Shown here: positions 20,009 to 27,768 of the stretch, piece by piece
Layout: the number at the start of each line of letters is the position of its first letter
Numbering within the stretch: the first letter of the stretch is position 1
Virus record (IMG/VR): IMGVR_UViG_3300030106_006359
Location: 1 to 28,616 of that record
Source: a virus
DNA: 28,616 nucleotides
Strand: one strand, 5' to 3'
Notes under the pieces: generated by a model
The model's input: only the letters and a program-made list of their open reading frames with translations
Databases searched by the model: none
Told to the model about the DNA's origin: nothing
Position numbers and translations under genes: made by a program

Positions 20009-20659
20009 ATGGCAAATAGTACAACCGCCTATGGTCTTCGTCCTATCGGGCTAAACGGAAGTGCAACTAATTCCACTGGGGTAACTCAGTACGAAATTGC
20101 TTCTAACAACACTAATGCAATTTATCAATATGGCATTGTCGTCCCCACATCTGGTGGTGTAATAGACCAAGCAGGTGCAACAGACGGCGGTACGACGCAA
20201 GCATTAGGTGTCCTGATGGGCGTTGAATATCAAGACTCGGCTCAGAAAAAGCCAGTCTTTATCAATTATTGGCCGGGAGCTAACTCTGTCAGCGTTGACA
20301 CAAATTTCCCTGTGAAAGCGTTTGTTGCAGATAATCCTAACCAACTTTTTAAAGTCGCAAGTGATGCGACGTTAACAGATAGAGCAACAGGTTTGACTGC
20401 TATCTTCGCTAACGCCACACTTGGTACTTCGGCCCGTACTGGTTCTGACAGCACGGGGGTTTCTAACTCTGCATTGAGTGTTTCATCGATTGCTACGACT
20501 GCTACTCTTGCGTTACGCATTGTCGGTATTATGGACGACCCTGCTAACGAAGATTATAGCGCCGCAGGAATCCCTTTGATCGTAAGATTAAATGCTCATT
20601 TCAATGCACCAACAAGCCGATTCGATTCGCAGACTACTGCGACATCGACGGGCATTTAA
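20009..20659 (+). CDS. Head decoration-like structural protein
   Basis: A 216-residue Ser/Thr/Ala-rich protein beginning MANSTTAYGLRPIGLNG. The opening (AYGLRPIG) and the segment TTQALGVLMGVEYQDSA resemble small capsid decoration or stabilisation proteins that are encoded directly before the major capsid gene. The composition suggests a beta-rich surface protein. TAGGAG precedes the ATG and the capsid gene follows at 12 bases. The exact family is uncertain. Confidence 0.65.
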   Translation: MANSTTAYGLRPIGLNGSATNSTGVTQYEIASNNTNAIYQYGIVVPTSGGVIDQAGATDGGTTQALGVLMGVEYQDSAQKKPVFINYWPGANSVSVDTNFPVKAFVADNPNQLFKVASDATLTDRATGLTAIFANATLGTSARTGSDSTGVSNSALSVSSIATTATLALRIVGIMDDPANEDYSAAGIPLIVRLNAHFNAPTSRFDSQTTATSTGI

Positions 20660-20671
20660 GGAGGTCTGTAA

Positions 20672-21577
20672 ATGGCTATTTCTCGCGCACAATTAGCGAA
20701 AGAGCTAGAACCAGGCCTTAATGCCTTGTTCGGGCTTGAATATGATCGTTACGAAAACGAACACGCGGAAATTTACGAAGAGGAATCTTCCGACCGCGCT
20801 TTCGAAGAGGAAGTAATGTTGGGTGGTTTCTCCACCGCGCCTGTGAAAGGTGAAGGCACTGCTATCTCGTTTGATGACGCTCAAGAAACATATACGGCTC
20901 GTTACACGCACGATACTATTGCGTTAGCGTTCTCAATAACGGAAGAAGCTATCGAAGATAATCTCTACGATAGACTTGCCTCTCGTTACACCAAGGCTTT
21001 AGCTAGATCAATGGCTCAAACCAAGCAGATTAAAGCTGCCGCTGTTTTGAACAATGCTTTTAGCACAGGAAGTCCTATTGGTGACGGTGCCGCGTTATGT
21101 TCTTCTGCACACCCCTCTTTGTCTGGTAACCAGAGAAATCTTTTAACTACACCTGCTGATTTGAATGAAACTTCACTTGAGCAAATGTTAATCGATATTG
21201 CTGGCCTCACAGACGAGCGTGGTTTGAAGATTGCCGTTCGTGGCACAAAATTAATTATTCCGAAAGAACTGCAATTCATTGCAGAACGAGTGATTAATTC
21301 TAACCTGCGATCTGGTACTGCGGATAACGACATTAATGCCGTGAAAGCAATGGGCATGTTGCCTGAAGGAGCGGTTGTTAACCACTTCTTGACAGACACA
21401 GATGCCTTTTTCATAAAAACTGATGCGCCTAACGGTTTTAAATACTTCAACCGTTCGCCCATCAAAACGCAAATGGAAGGTGATTTTGACACCGGAAATA
21501 TGCGGTTTAAGGCACGGGAACGTTATTCGTTCGGTGTGTCAGACTGGCGTTGTGTCTTCGGGACTCCTGGAGCCTAA
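20672..21577 (+). CDS. Major capsid protein
   Basis: A 301-residue protein fitting the Mu gpT-like branch of the HK97 fold. The start (MAISRAQLAKELEPGLNALF, GLEYDRYENEHAEI) is typical of this group. Further signatures are YTHDTIALAFSITEEAIED (the E-loop/spine region), ALCSSAHPSLSGN, LIIPKELQFIAERV and a C-terminal FGVSDWRCVFGTPG. AAGGAGG ahead of the ATG is the best ribosome binding site in the region, consistent with high expression. A terminator follows directly, so the gene ends a transcription unit. No N-terminal protease domain or long cleaved delta region is evident. Confidence 0.92.
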   Translation: MAISRAQLAKELEPGLNALFGLEYDRYENEHAEIYEEESSDRAFEEEVMLGGFSTAPVKGEGTAISFDDAQETYTARYTHDTIALAFSITEEAIEDNLYDRLASRYTKALARSMAQTKQIKAAAVLNNAFSTGSPIGDGAALCSSAHPSLSGNQRNLLTTPADLNETSLEQMLIDIAGLTDERGLKIAVRGTKLIIPKELQFIAERVINSNLRSGTADNDINAVKAMGMLPEGAVVNHFLTDTDAFFIKTDAPNGFKYFNRSPIKTQMEGDFDTGNMRFKARERYSFGVSDWRCVFGTPGA

Positions 21578-21600
21578 CGAAGGTCTTATGGAAAAATTAG

Positions 21601-21629
21601 AAGGGCGGCTTTTGTCGCCCTTTCTTTTT
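21601..21629 (+). terminator. Rho-independent terminator after the capsid gene
   Basis: AAGGGCGGC (21601-21609) pairs with GTCGCCCTT (21614-21622) around TTTT, with one G-T pair. A T-rich tail (TTTCTTTTT) follows. It should separate the head operon from the downstream virion genes. Confidence 0.85.
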
Positions 21630-21661
21630 ACGGTAGTTTTGTTATTATTTTCATATCCTGA

Positions 21662-21680
21662 CAGTCACATGGGGTGACTG
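21662..21680 (+). promoter_or_regulatory. Hairpin or operator in the leader of the next operon
   Basis: CAGTCAC (21662-21668) and GTGACTG (21674-21680) form a perfect 7-bp inverted repeat with a 5-base spacer. No T-run follows, so it is not a terminator. It lies 26 bases ahead of the gene at 21706 and could be an operator or an mRNA 5' stem. A promoter in 21621-21661 is likely but no good boxes are seen. Confidence 0.45.
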
Positions 21681-21705
21681 ACACTAGCCACGACAGGAGA
21701 AAATT

Positions 21706-22422
21706 ATGGCTGTTCATTTTACTGGTCCCATCCTTTTTGCCGGTAAGGATTCCCCACGTAAGTGGTTTGCGGATCTTCCGGTCTCTACAAATCCTGATTT
21801 TGTCACTTACATGGACGATTTTACTGGTATCACCTTAGATACCACTAATGATTGGACGTTAATCAAAGATTCAAGTGCTACCGCAGCTTTGGGCGCTGAT
21901 GCAGAAAGCGGCACATTGGTTCTCACTTCACAAGCGACGACCGATAACGACGGTGCTTCTGTTCAGGGCAACGAAATTTTTGCGGTCTCAAGTGGTCGCG
22001 ACATTTGGTTTGAGACAAAAGTCAAAGTCGGTGACTCCGAGGGTAGTGCAATCGAACTTTGTGTCGGCTTGACCGTCAATTTCGCCACTAATCCCGAGGC
22101 GATGTTAACCGCCGCTGATAGAATCGTCTTCCAAGTCGATGACGGAGATACGAACATTGATTGTGTCACTGAAAAAGATGGCACAGCGACTACGACAGAC
22201 TCTGGAGTGGACATCGCAGACGATACCTTTGTCACTTTGGGTTTTCATGTGACCGACGCCGCAAAAGTCGAGTTTTTTGTAAACAGAAACTTGGTGGCTA
22301 CGCACACTGAAAACATCCCAGATGATGAAAATTTAGCGATTGGTGCGATGGAATTGTCTGGTTCAGCGACCGGAACCAAGTCCGCAACCGTTGATTATTT
22401 ATTCGCGTGTCAAACCCGGTAA
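21706..22422 (+). CDS. Virion surface protein, lectin-like beta fold
   Basis: A 238-residue Asp/Thr/Ala-rich protein. The start (FTGPILFAGKDSPRKWFADL), then YMDDFTGITLDTTNDWTLIK, GTLVLTSQA, DGASVQG, IWFETKVKVGD and VEFFVNRNLVATH, follows the rhythm of concanavalin-A-like jelly-roll domains in phage structural proteins. It probably coats the head or forms a fibre. ACAGGAG precedes the ATG. It is the first gene after the capsid terminator. The exact family could not be named. Confidence 0.6.
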   Translation: MAVHFTGPILFAGKDSPRKWFADLPVSTNPDFVTYMDDFTGITLDTTNDWTLIKDSSATAALGADAESGTLVLTSQATTDNDGASVQGNEIFAVSSGRDIWFETKVKVGDSEGSAIELCVGLTVNFATNPEAMLTAADRIVFQVDDGDTNIDCVTEKDGTATTTDSGVDIADDTFVTLGFHVTDAAKVEFFVNRNLVATHTENIPDDENLAIGAMELSGSATGTKSATVDYLFACQTR

Positions 22423-22433
22423 GGTATTGAAAA

Positions 22434-22646
22434 ATGGCTGAAAAAAAACGTGCTAGAGGTAAAGGCGGAAAGTTTCTTGCAGATGATCCGGATACGCCTG
22501 AAAACGAGGCCTGGGTAGAAGAAACTAAGCCCAAGGCAAAAACCAAGCCAAAAGCAAAAACAAAATCAGCTAAAACTGCTGCGCTTCCCCCCGTGGGAAG
22601 TGCGCAATACAAAGCTTTGCTTTTGCGCGGTGAAATAAAGGAGTAA
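22434..22646 (+). CDS. Small Lys-rich protein with KPKAKT repeat
   Basis: A 70-residue basic protein. The start (KKRARGKGGKFLADDPDTPE) and the end (YKALLLRGEIKE) recall small proteins of marine phages; between them lies a repetitive linker (KPKAKTKPKAKTKSAKT). It resembles histone-like tails and may bind DNA or bridge virion proteins. It is flanked by structural genes. Function unknown. Confidence 0.55.
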   Translation: MAEKKRARGKGGKFLADDPDTPENEAWVEETKPKAKTKPKAKTKSAKTAALPPVGSAQYKALLLRGEIKE

Positions 22647-22649
22647 ACA

Positions 22650-23264
22650 ATGGCAGGTTCAGATGTAAAAGCTGTCTTTATTACTGCTGATACAAATGCG
22701 GTGGACGCCGCATCTGTCGCAGCGGCTGCTAGACCTAACACAGACTTCACTATTGACGGGACCGACGCTTCTGGGGGCAGTGTTACGTTTGCGGCAGGGC
22801 GAATAATTACCGCGACTACAGCCGGAACAGGAGACAATGGAAAAACAGTAACAATTACGGGAACCGATGTGAATGGAGATGCCCAGACAGAGACAATCAC
22901 TCTTACTGGATCCGCCACAGCACATGCCGGTACAAAGTATTTCAAAACTGTGACAGCGGCAAGTGCCTCAGCACAACCTGCGGCTAATGTTTCTATCGGG
23001 ATGGCAGCCGGTGCCGCAGACGTGATTTTCGCGGGCAGGAGTCGATTGAAAGGTGCGTACATTGTCAACAGCGGGACGGCTGGGACGTTGGATTTTTTGA
23101 CGACTTCACCGACGGGTACCTCGATCATGAAACTTGGCACAGTAGCGAGTGCAACGGTCACTCGGGATGTGCATATACCCGAAGAAGGCGTTTTGTTTAC
23201 TGCTGGTGTGTACGTGCAATACGACGTGGCAACGTTTACCACTATTACGGCTTTCCACGCTTAA
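22650..23264 (+). CDS. Structural protein, Ala/Thr/Gly-rich
   Basis: A 204-residue protein beginning MAGSDVKAVFITADTNAV, rich in Ala, Thr and Gly throughout. Repeated short beta patterns (GKTVTITGTDVNGDAQTETI) suggest a beta-sandwich of the kind found in head decoration or tail proteins. The 3' half (GAYIVNSGTAGTLDFLTT) is similar to host-exposed phage proteins. AAGGAG precedes the ATG. A structural role is inferred from composition and neighbours. Confidence 0.55.
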   Translation: MAGSDVKAVFITADTNAVDAASVAAAARPNTDFTIDGTDASGGSVTFAAGRIITATTAGTGDNGKTVTITGTDVNGDAQTETITLTGSATAHAGTKYFKTVTAASASAQPAANVSIGMAAGAADVIFAGRSRLKGAYIVNSGTAGTLDFLTTSPTGTSIMKLGTVASATVTRDVHIPEEGVLFTAGVYVQYDVATFTTITAFHA

Positions 23265-23274
23265 TGGTCTAGAC

Positions 23275-23559
23275 ATGGCTACGACAAAAAACGTCAAACG
23301 TTTACCCTCTGGCCGATTACAGTATCGTGGCGAAACTTTCAGTGGTTACAACAAGCCAAAAAGGACACCTGGAAAAACTAAAAAAAGTGCGGTATTGGCA
23401 AAAAAAGGAAACGAAGTCAAATTAGTGCGCTTCGGAGACCCAAACATGACGATAAAAAAAGCACAGCCTGGTCGTAGAAAAAATTTTCGGGCTCGACACA
23501 ACTGCGATACTGCCAAAGATAAATTTACGGCCAGGTATTGGTCTTGTAAGGCTTGGTAA
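23275..23559 (+). CDS. DUF6321-like small basic protein
   Basis: A 94-residue basic protein. The C-terminal half (KLVRFGDPNMTIKKAQPGRR, then NFRARHNCDTAKDKFTARYW and SCKAW) fits the pattern I remember for DUF6321, found in viruses and marine phages. Conserved Cys and His (ARHNCDTAKDK, WSCKAW) could hold zinc. The N-terminal half is Lys-rich (NKPKRTPGKTKKS). The ATG at 23275 has weak ribosome binding support; an in-frame start at 23149 is inside the previous gene. First of a run of four such basic proteins. Confidence 0.7.
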   Translation: MATTKNVKRLPSGRLQYRGETFSGYNKPKRTPGKTKKSAVLAKKGNEVKLVRFGDPNMTIKKAQPGRRKNFRARHNCDTAKDKFTARYWSCKAW

Positions 23560-23560
23560 A

Positions 23561-23743
23561 ATGGATACGGATGATTTGCTTAATCGTTTGATCACGCATG
23601 AAAAAGAGTGCGGGTTGCGATATCAAAGAATTGAAGAACGGCTGAACGAACAAAAACAAACGTTAGCAAGCTTGGACGTAAAAATTTGGGGTTTGGCTGG
23701 ATTGATAATTGTTACTCCCTTTGTGAATAAAATTTTCTTATGA
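23561..23743 (+). CDS. Small coiled-coil membrane protein (XhlA-like)
   Basis: A 60-residue protein: a helical, charged N-terminal part (LITHEKECGLRYQRIEERLN, then EQKQTLASLDVKI) and a C-terminal membrane segment (WGLAGLIIVTPFVNKIF). This is the build of hemolysin XhlA-type phage proteins, which can act as anchors beside holins or as tail-related components. It starts one base after the DUF6321-like stop and ends with an ATGA overlap to the next gene. Its role here is unknown; it could be a second holin-like function, remote from the lysis cassette. Confidence 0.6.
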   Translation: MDTDDLLNRLITHEKECGLRYQRIEERLNEQKQTLASLDVKIWGLAGLIIVTPFVNKIFL

Positions 23744-23961
23744 AAAACAATAAGTTACCAAAAGGCTTAACTTACTTTCGAAAAGGCGGGAGTGCCTCAA
23801 AAAAATCAAAGGGGAGCAAAATTTGCCCCGAAGGTAAGGCATGGGCTAAAAGAACCTTTGATACCTATCCCTCTGCCTACGCGAATTTAGCGGCCTCAAA
23901 ATATTGTAAAGACCCCAATTACGCCAAGAAAGCGAAAGGCGGTAAACGTAAAGGTAGATAA
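23740..23961 (+). CDS. Small Lys-rich Cys protein
   Basis: A 73-residue, strongly basic protein. The core (CPEGKAWAKRTFDTYPSAYA, then NLAASKYCKDPNYAKK) is a motif I remember from small phage and giant-virus proteins; it holds two Cys. Both ends are Lys/Gly-rich. It is coupled to the gene before (ATGA) and abuts the one after. Its similarity in character to its neighbours at 23275 and 23962 suggests a shared DNA- or RNA-binding or virion role. Confidence 0.65.
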   Translation: MKNNKLPKGLTYFRKGGSASKKSKGSKICPEGKAWAKRTFDTYPSAYANLAASKYCKDPNYAKKAKGGKRKGR

Positions 23962-24276
23962 ATGGGTGAGCTAAAAAAATGGCTGGATCAAGACTGGGTG
24001 AGGATAGATTCTTCCGGCAATATTGTGGGAAAGTGTGGGACTTCCAAAGATACGAAAAAACCCGATAGATGCTTGCCTCGAAGTAAAGCTGAAAGTTTAT
24101 CGAAAGCCGAAAGGGCAGCTACTGCAAAGAAAAAGAAAAGATCAAAGAAAACCGTAGTTGCAAACACCAAAAAAGCGAAAGTAAGAAACCTCAGAGAGGG
24201 TGGAGCAATAGCTCGAGGGTGTGGCGCCATTTTAAGTGACCGTCGAAAATTCACCAAAGGGGCAGTTAAAACATGA
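23962..24276 (+). CDS. DUF5872-like basic protein
   Basis: A 104-residue protein with the DUF5872 pattern: LKKWLDQDWVRIDSSGNIVG, KCGTSKDTKKPDRCLPRSKA and SLSKAERAATAKKKKRSKK. It ends with GGAIARGCGAILSDRRKFTK, another recurrent viral tail motif. Cys residues in KCGTS, RCLP and GCGA might bind metal. The family has no known function that I recall. Its start follows directly after the preceding stop, and its end overlaps the next ATG (ATGA). Confidence 0.75.
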   Translation: MGELKKWLDQDWVRIDSSGNIVGKCGTSKDTKKPDRCLPRSKAESLSKAERAATAKKKKRSKKTVVANTKKAKVRNLREGGAIARGCGAILSDRRKFTKGAVKT

Positions 24277-24995
24277 CTTTTTTGACCAACAACCCCTTAG
24301 AAAAAGCAGTCATCGAAGAACTTAAAGACTGGACACAAGTGGGTCTCGCAATGCCTAATGAGTATTTCAACGGCTTGCCCGCGTGTCCTTTTGCACAGAA
24401 AGCTTGGGCAGAGGAAAAGGTTGCGGTTGTTTTTAATTATGAAAAAAATTGGCAACCTTTGTATTCAGCGATTTCCCAGTTCGATGATAACTTTGACATG
24501 GCGATTGTGGTTAACTTTGGGGACCTGGGAGTTTCCTCGGATTTACACGAATATCTGGGGCTTTTGAACCAGGCCGTGTCGGACGGCATTTTTATTGATA
24601 AAGACATTTGGTTAATGGGGTATCACCCGGATGACGATGAAGCAGAGTTTGTTACCGAAACAATGGTGGTCGAGGGTCTTGCAGAAGAAGAGTACTCGAT
24701 GGTTTTCGTGCAAAGACTTTCTAAAATACAAGAAGCTGCTTACAAATTAGTTCACAAAGGATATTATTCACATTATTTGAATGACGAATTGTTTTGTGAA
24801 CAATACGCAAAGAGAGAGCAATTTTATCAACTTTTGAGGAGTGACGAAGATGGCTGCAATGAAAAAGCAAAGACCTGTCAAAAAAGGACGAGGCGGGGCA
24901 ATGAAGAAGCAGAAACCCGTAGCGATGCGTGGGGGTGGTTCACCGAAGCGTATGAAAAAAGGTGGCGACACGGGAATGAGCGTAAGTCAGCTTAG
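24273..24995 (+). CDS. Conserved phage protein with displaced C terminus
   Basis: A 240-residue protein. Residues 1-190 look conserved in marine phages (LPACPFAQKAWAEEKVAVVF, NYEKNWQPLYSAISQF, FIDKDIWLMGYHPDDDEAEF, YSMVFVQRLSKIQEAAYKL). The final 48 residues read through the next gene in another frame and look like random coding. Both other frames have a TGA at the junction (24835-24837 and 24842-24844), so a one-base indel may have removed the natural stop. Function unknown; it stands among basic small proteins and connector genes. Confidence 0.65.
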   Translation: MTFLTNNPLEKAVIEELKDWTQVGLAMPNEYFNGLPACPFAQKAWAEEKVAVVFNYEKNWQPLYSAISQFDDNFDMAIVVNFGDLGVSSDLHEYLGLLNQAVSDGIFIDKDIWLMGYHPDDDEAEFVTETMVVEGLAEEEYSMVFVQRLSKIQEAAYKLVHKGYYSHYLNDELFCEQYAKREQFYQLLRSDEDGCNEKAKTCQKRTRRGNEEAETRSDAWGWFTEAYEKRWRHGNERKSA

Positions 24996-25038
24996 AGCCG
25001 CTGCGAAACAAAAAGGTTACAAGCTGGTTAAAGAGTAA
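24850..25038 (+). CDS. Small basic repeat protein
   Basis: A 62-residue protein with a 14-residue repeat: AMKKQRPVKKGRGG and AMKKQKPVAMRGGG. The end (MSVSQLRAAAKQKGYKLVKE) has a SAP-like or extended helical look. It starts within the tail of the previous gene; GAGGAG at 24836-24841 supports the ATG at 24850. It ends with a TAATG overlap to the next gene. It is probably a DNA-associated or virion-packed basic protein. Confidence 0.65.
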   Translation: MAAMKKQRPVKKGRGGAMKKQKPVAMRGGGSPKRMKKGGDTGMSVSQLRAAAKQKGYKLVKE

Positions 25039-25706
25039 TGGCGACTTCGGGTAGCACTGATTTCGAATTAGATGTCACCGAGTACATCGAAGAAGCTTTT
25101 GAACGTTGTGGTCTAGAGGTTCGGACTGGATACGATTTGAAAACCGCGAGAAGGTCTCTAAATCTTATGCTGGCCGATTGGGCAAACAGAGGCCTGAACC
25201 AATGGACAATAGAGCAAAAAACACAAGCTTTGACGCAAGGTGATGGTGAATATTCTTTAGGCACCGACATAATCGATATTTTATCGGTAGTCGTGCGTCG
25301 AGATGGAACAGATTTCTCTTTGTTACGTTTGAGCAGGGACGAGTTTCTTACCATCCCGAATAAAACGACGCAATCGAGACCAAATCAGTTTTTTCTTGAT
25401 CGCCAAGTGACGCCTAATCTGAAAATTTGGCCGCTACCCGAAAACAGCACGGATGTTTTGGTCTACGATGCTCTGACAAGAATCCAAGATGCGGATACTT
25501 ATATCAACACGATGGAAGTACCCTTCCGATTTTATCCTTGTTTAGCGGCAGGTTTAGCCTACTATTTATCTGTGAAACGAGCGCCCGAGCGAGTGCAGTT
25601 GTTGAAATCGATTTACGAAGAAGAGTTTGAAAGGGCGGCCACGGAAGATAGAGACCGTTCCTCTTTTAACGTCGTTCCCAAATACGAATATTACAGAGTA
25701 GGTTGA
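25038..25706 (+). CDS. Head-tail connector protein (gp4-like candidate)
   Basis: A 222-residue protein. The N-terminal half (DVTEYIEEAFERCGLEV, TARRSLNLMLADWANRGLNQ, WTIEQKTQAL) matches a connector family in podovirus-like phages that seals packaged DNA, compared with P22 gp4 from memory. The later part (DGEYSLGTDIIDILSVVVRR, PLPENSTDVLVYDALTRI) is beta-rich. The C-terminal 40 residues are acidic. It overlaps the upstream stop (TAATG) and abuts the next ATG. The gp4 assignment is a working one. Confidence 0.65.
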   Translation: MATSGSTDFELDVTEYIEEAFERCGLEVRTGYDLKTARRSLNLMLADWANRGLNQWTIEQKTQALTQGDGEYSLGTDIIDILSVVVRRDGTDFSLLRLSRDEFLTIPNKTTQSRPNQFFLDRQVTPNLKIWPLPENSTDVLVYDALTRIQDADTYINTMEVPFRFYPCLAAGLAYYLSVKRAPERVQLLKSIYEEEFERAATEDRDRSSFNVVPKYEYYRVG

Positions 25707-26011
25707 TGGCTAAATTTGCTTCAGGTAAAAACGCTTACGCCATATCGGATCGTTCTGGTCAACGATATCGTTATCGTTTGATGAAAAGAGAATGGAACGG
25801 TTTACTGGTTGGACCTGATGAGTATGAGCCCAAACAACCCCAGCTTGGTCCTTTCAGGACAGTTAAAGACCCGCAAGCTCTGCAAAATGCCCGACCAGAT
25901 AGGGTAGAGCCTCTCAGGGTGTTTGTCGGAGTTCGCACAGTCCCCGACCCTGAACCTGCCCTACTGGTCGTAAACGCAGTCGTGGGCGACGTAACGGTGA
26001 CTACCTCATGA
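25706..26011 (+). CDS. Small conserved structural protein
   Basis: A 101-residue protein beginning MAKFASGKNAYAISDRSGQ. The segment RYRYRLMKREWNGLLVGPDE, then YEPKQPQLGPF and DPQALQNARPD, is a motif I remember between connector genes in marine phages. It starts where the previous gene ends (TTGATGG), with a TTG at 25703 a less likely start. Its stop overlaps the next ATG (ATGA). No enzyme motif; a minor virion role is inferred. Confidence 0.6.
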   Translation: MAKFASGKNAYAISDRSGQRYRYRLMKREWNGLLVGPDEYEPKQPQLGPFRTVKDPQALQNARPDRVEPLRVFVGVRTVPDPEPALLVVNAVVGDVTVTTS

Positions 26012-26658
26012 GTTTTACATTTGCAGAACTAAAAACAGCTATCCAAGACTACACCGAATACGATGAGTCCGGGTTTGTAACTAACTTACCGGTTTTTATC
26101 CGTCAAGCCGAGGAGCGCATCTTAAAAAACGTCCAATTAAGTTTTTTCAGAAAAAATGCCACTGGATTATTTTCGTCGGGCAATAAATATTTGGCCTGTC
26201 CCACAGACTTTTTGGCTCCTTACTCGCTTTCTTTTATAAATTCTTCGAGCGAGCATGTTTTTTTAGAGTTTAAAGACCCCAATTTTGTACAGACAATGAA
26301 CCCTAATGCTTCAACGACAGGGGCCCCCAGGTTTTATGCGCAATTTGACGTGGACAATTTTATTATCGGTCCCACCCCGAATGATAATTTGAACGCAGAG
26401 TTGCATTATTTTTATCGTCCAGCCAGCTTGACGGCGGGAGCAGATGGCGGTACGACATGGTTGAGCACAAACGCGGATGTTGCGCTGCTTTATGGTTGTT
26501 TATTGGAGGCTTACATCTATATGAAAGGAGAGCCGGATTTAATATCTTTGTACGATAAACGTTTCGTAGAAGCTTTGACCTCTCTTAAAATGTTTGGGGA
26601 AGCAAAAGAAGTCACTGATGAATACATGACAGGTAAAGTAATAAGGCAGAAACAATAA
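26008..26658 (+). CDS. Phage adaptor protein (SU10 type)
   Basis: A 216-residue protein matching the SU10-type adaptor family from memory: FTFAELKTAIQDYTEYDESG, FVTNLPVFIRQAEERILKNV, FLAPYSLSFINSSSEHVFLE, PRFYAQFDVDNFIIGPTPND and WLSTNADVALLYGCLLEAYI. Adaptors bind the portal and link head to tail. This is good evidence for a short-tailed, SU10-like connector. It is joined to both neighbours by overlaps (ATGA and TAATG). Confidence 0.82.
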   Translation: MSFTFAELKTAIQDYTEYDESGFVTNLPVFIRQAEERILKNVQLSFFRKNATGLFSSGNKYLACPTDFLAPYSLSFINSSSEHVFLEFKDPNFVQTMNPNASTTGAPRFYAQFDVDNFIIGPTPNDNLNAELHYFYRPASLTAGADGGTTWLSTNADVALLYGCLLEAYIYMKGEPDLISLYDKRFVEALTSLKMFGEAKEVTDEYMTGKVIRQKQ

Positions 26659-26948
26659 TGTTTGCAGTAAATTTACAAAATGAAGTAGGCTCTGTTGAAG
26701 TGCAAACCACTGAAAATAGAGGACATACACCGGAAGAATTAGCGGCTTTTGCGGTGAAAAAAATAATCGAAATTTCTGACGATGCTGATCCTGTATTGAA
26801 AGAACAAGCGGTTGCTTTTCGAGAAAGAATGTATTGGGTGATCGTGCATACGGCAAGACAAGCAATCTTGAGTGATCGCACGACTCTTGCTAACCAGGCA
26901 GAAAGACAAGGCCAAATTGAACTGGCAAATATTTTGAGGAATTTATAA
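26658..26948 (+). CDS. Small conserved helical protein
   Basis: A 96-residue protein beginning MFAVNLQNEVGSVEVQ. Residues 20-96 are helical (TPEELAAFAVKKIIEISDDA, then FRERMYWVIVHTARQAILSD). It resembles, from memory, a small protein found beside the adaptor gene in many marine phages. Its role is unknown. It is joined to both neighbours by one-base overlaps (TAATG). Confidence 0.6.
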   Translation: MFAVNLQNEVGSVEVQTTENRGHTPEELAAFAVKKIIEISDDADPVLKEQAVAFRERMYWVIVHTARQAILSDRTTLANQAERQGQIELANILRNL

Positions 26949-27418
26949 TGGCAATCACACAAGCAATGTGTACTTCTTTCAAACAAGAACTGTTACAAGG
27001 GATACACAATTTCACGAACGGTAGCGGCGGCGGCACTACAACCTCTACGGGTACCGGTAATGCTTTTAAATTAGCTTTATACACCAGTAGTGCGACTTTA
27101 AGTGCCTCGACTACCGCTTTTACCAGCAGTAACGAAGCTTCTGGCACCGGATATAGCTCGGGGGGCGGAGCGTTGACCAATGTTACACCGACAACCTCCA
27201 GCACTACGGCTCTTACAGACTTTGCGGATTTGACTTTTGGGAGCTCCTCTATTACCGCAAGAGGAGCCATGATCTATAACTCAAGCACTACCGCTGGTTC
27301 TGCTAACCGGGCGGTGTTAATACTAGACTTTGGATCTGATAAAACGTCTTCTTCAGGGGACTTTACAATTCAGTTCCCGACCGCAGATTCAAGTAGTGCA
27401 ATAATTAGGATTGCGTAA
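26948..27418 (+). CDS. Structural protein, Ser/Thr-rich beta fold
   Basis: A 156-residue protein. FKLALYTSSATLSASTTAF, then SSNEASGTGYSSGGGALTNV, ITARGAMIYNSSTTAGS and VLILDFGSDKTSSSGDFTIQ follow a pattern I remember from phage virion proteins near the tail fibre genes. A beta-rich fibre or baseplate-like role is probable. It is coupled by TAATG overlaps to both neighbours. Confidence 0.65.
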   Translation: MAITQAMCTSFKQELLQGIHNFTNGSGGGTTTSTGTGNAFKLALYTSSATLSASTTAFTSSNEASGTGYSSGGGALTNVTPTTSSTTALTDFADLTFGSSSITARGAMIYNSSTTAGSANRAVLILDFGSDKTSSSGDFTIQFPTADSSSAIIRIA

Positions 27419-27765
27419 TGTCCGACGTTACTATTTTCTTTTCCGGCTACAACAGTATTACGCAAGGCTACAACGAAGGTGGATACGAATCCGATGTAGC
27501 TTTTACTGGTTTGACGAGTGCCTTGGGCACGGCAACAGCGTTAGCAGGGGTATTGGTTTCAGTATCTGGTTTAGCGGCAGTAACCTCAGAGGGATCCGTT
27601 ACCGTAACAACAGGCTCCGGTGCCACAATAGAACTAACAGGACTTGCCGCAACAAGTGGTATTGGTTCGGTTAATATCTGGGGTCCAATAGACCCAAGTC
27701 AAACACCAAGTTGGACCAACGAAACTCCCTCACAATCTCCGAATTGGACAGAAATAGCGGCGTAA
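27418..27765 (+). CDS. Small structural protein with repeated beta units
   Basis: A 115-residue protein. Short units resembling one another (VSVSGLAAVTSEGSVTVTTG, then ELTGLAATSGIGSVNIWG) give way to a Trp/Pro ending (SQTPSWTNETPSQSPNWTEI), itself a two-copy repeat. Such proteins are frequent beside fibre genes. Function unknown; structural by context. Starts with a TAATG overlap. Confidence 0.6.
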   Translation: MSDVTIFFSGYNSITQGYNEGGYESDVAFTGLTSALGTATALAGVLVSVSGLAAVTSEGSVTVTTGSGATIELTGLAATSGIGSVNIWGPIDPSQTPSWTNETPSQSPNWTEIAA

Positions 27766-27768
27766 ATT

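Noticed and set aside
22298-23242. 314-residue minus-strand ORF
   Set aside because: It is the mirror of a low-complexity Ala/Thr-rich structural gene; the product is Val/Ala/Ser/Pro filler without motif.
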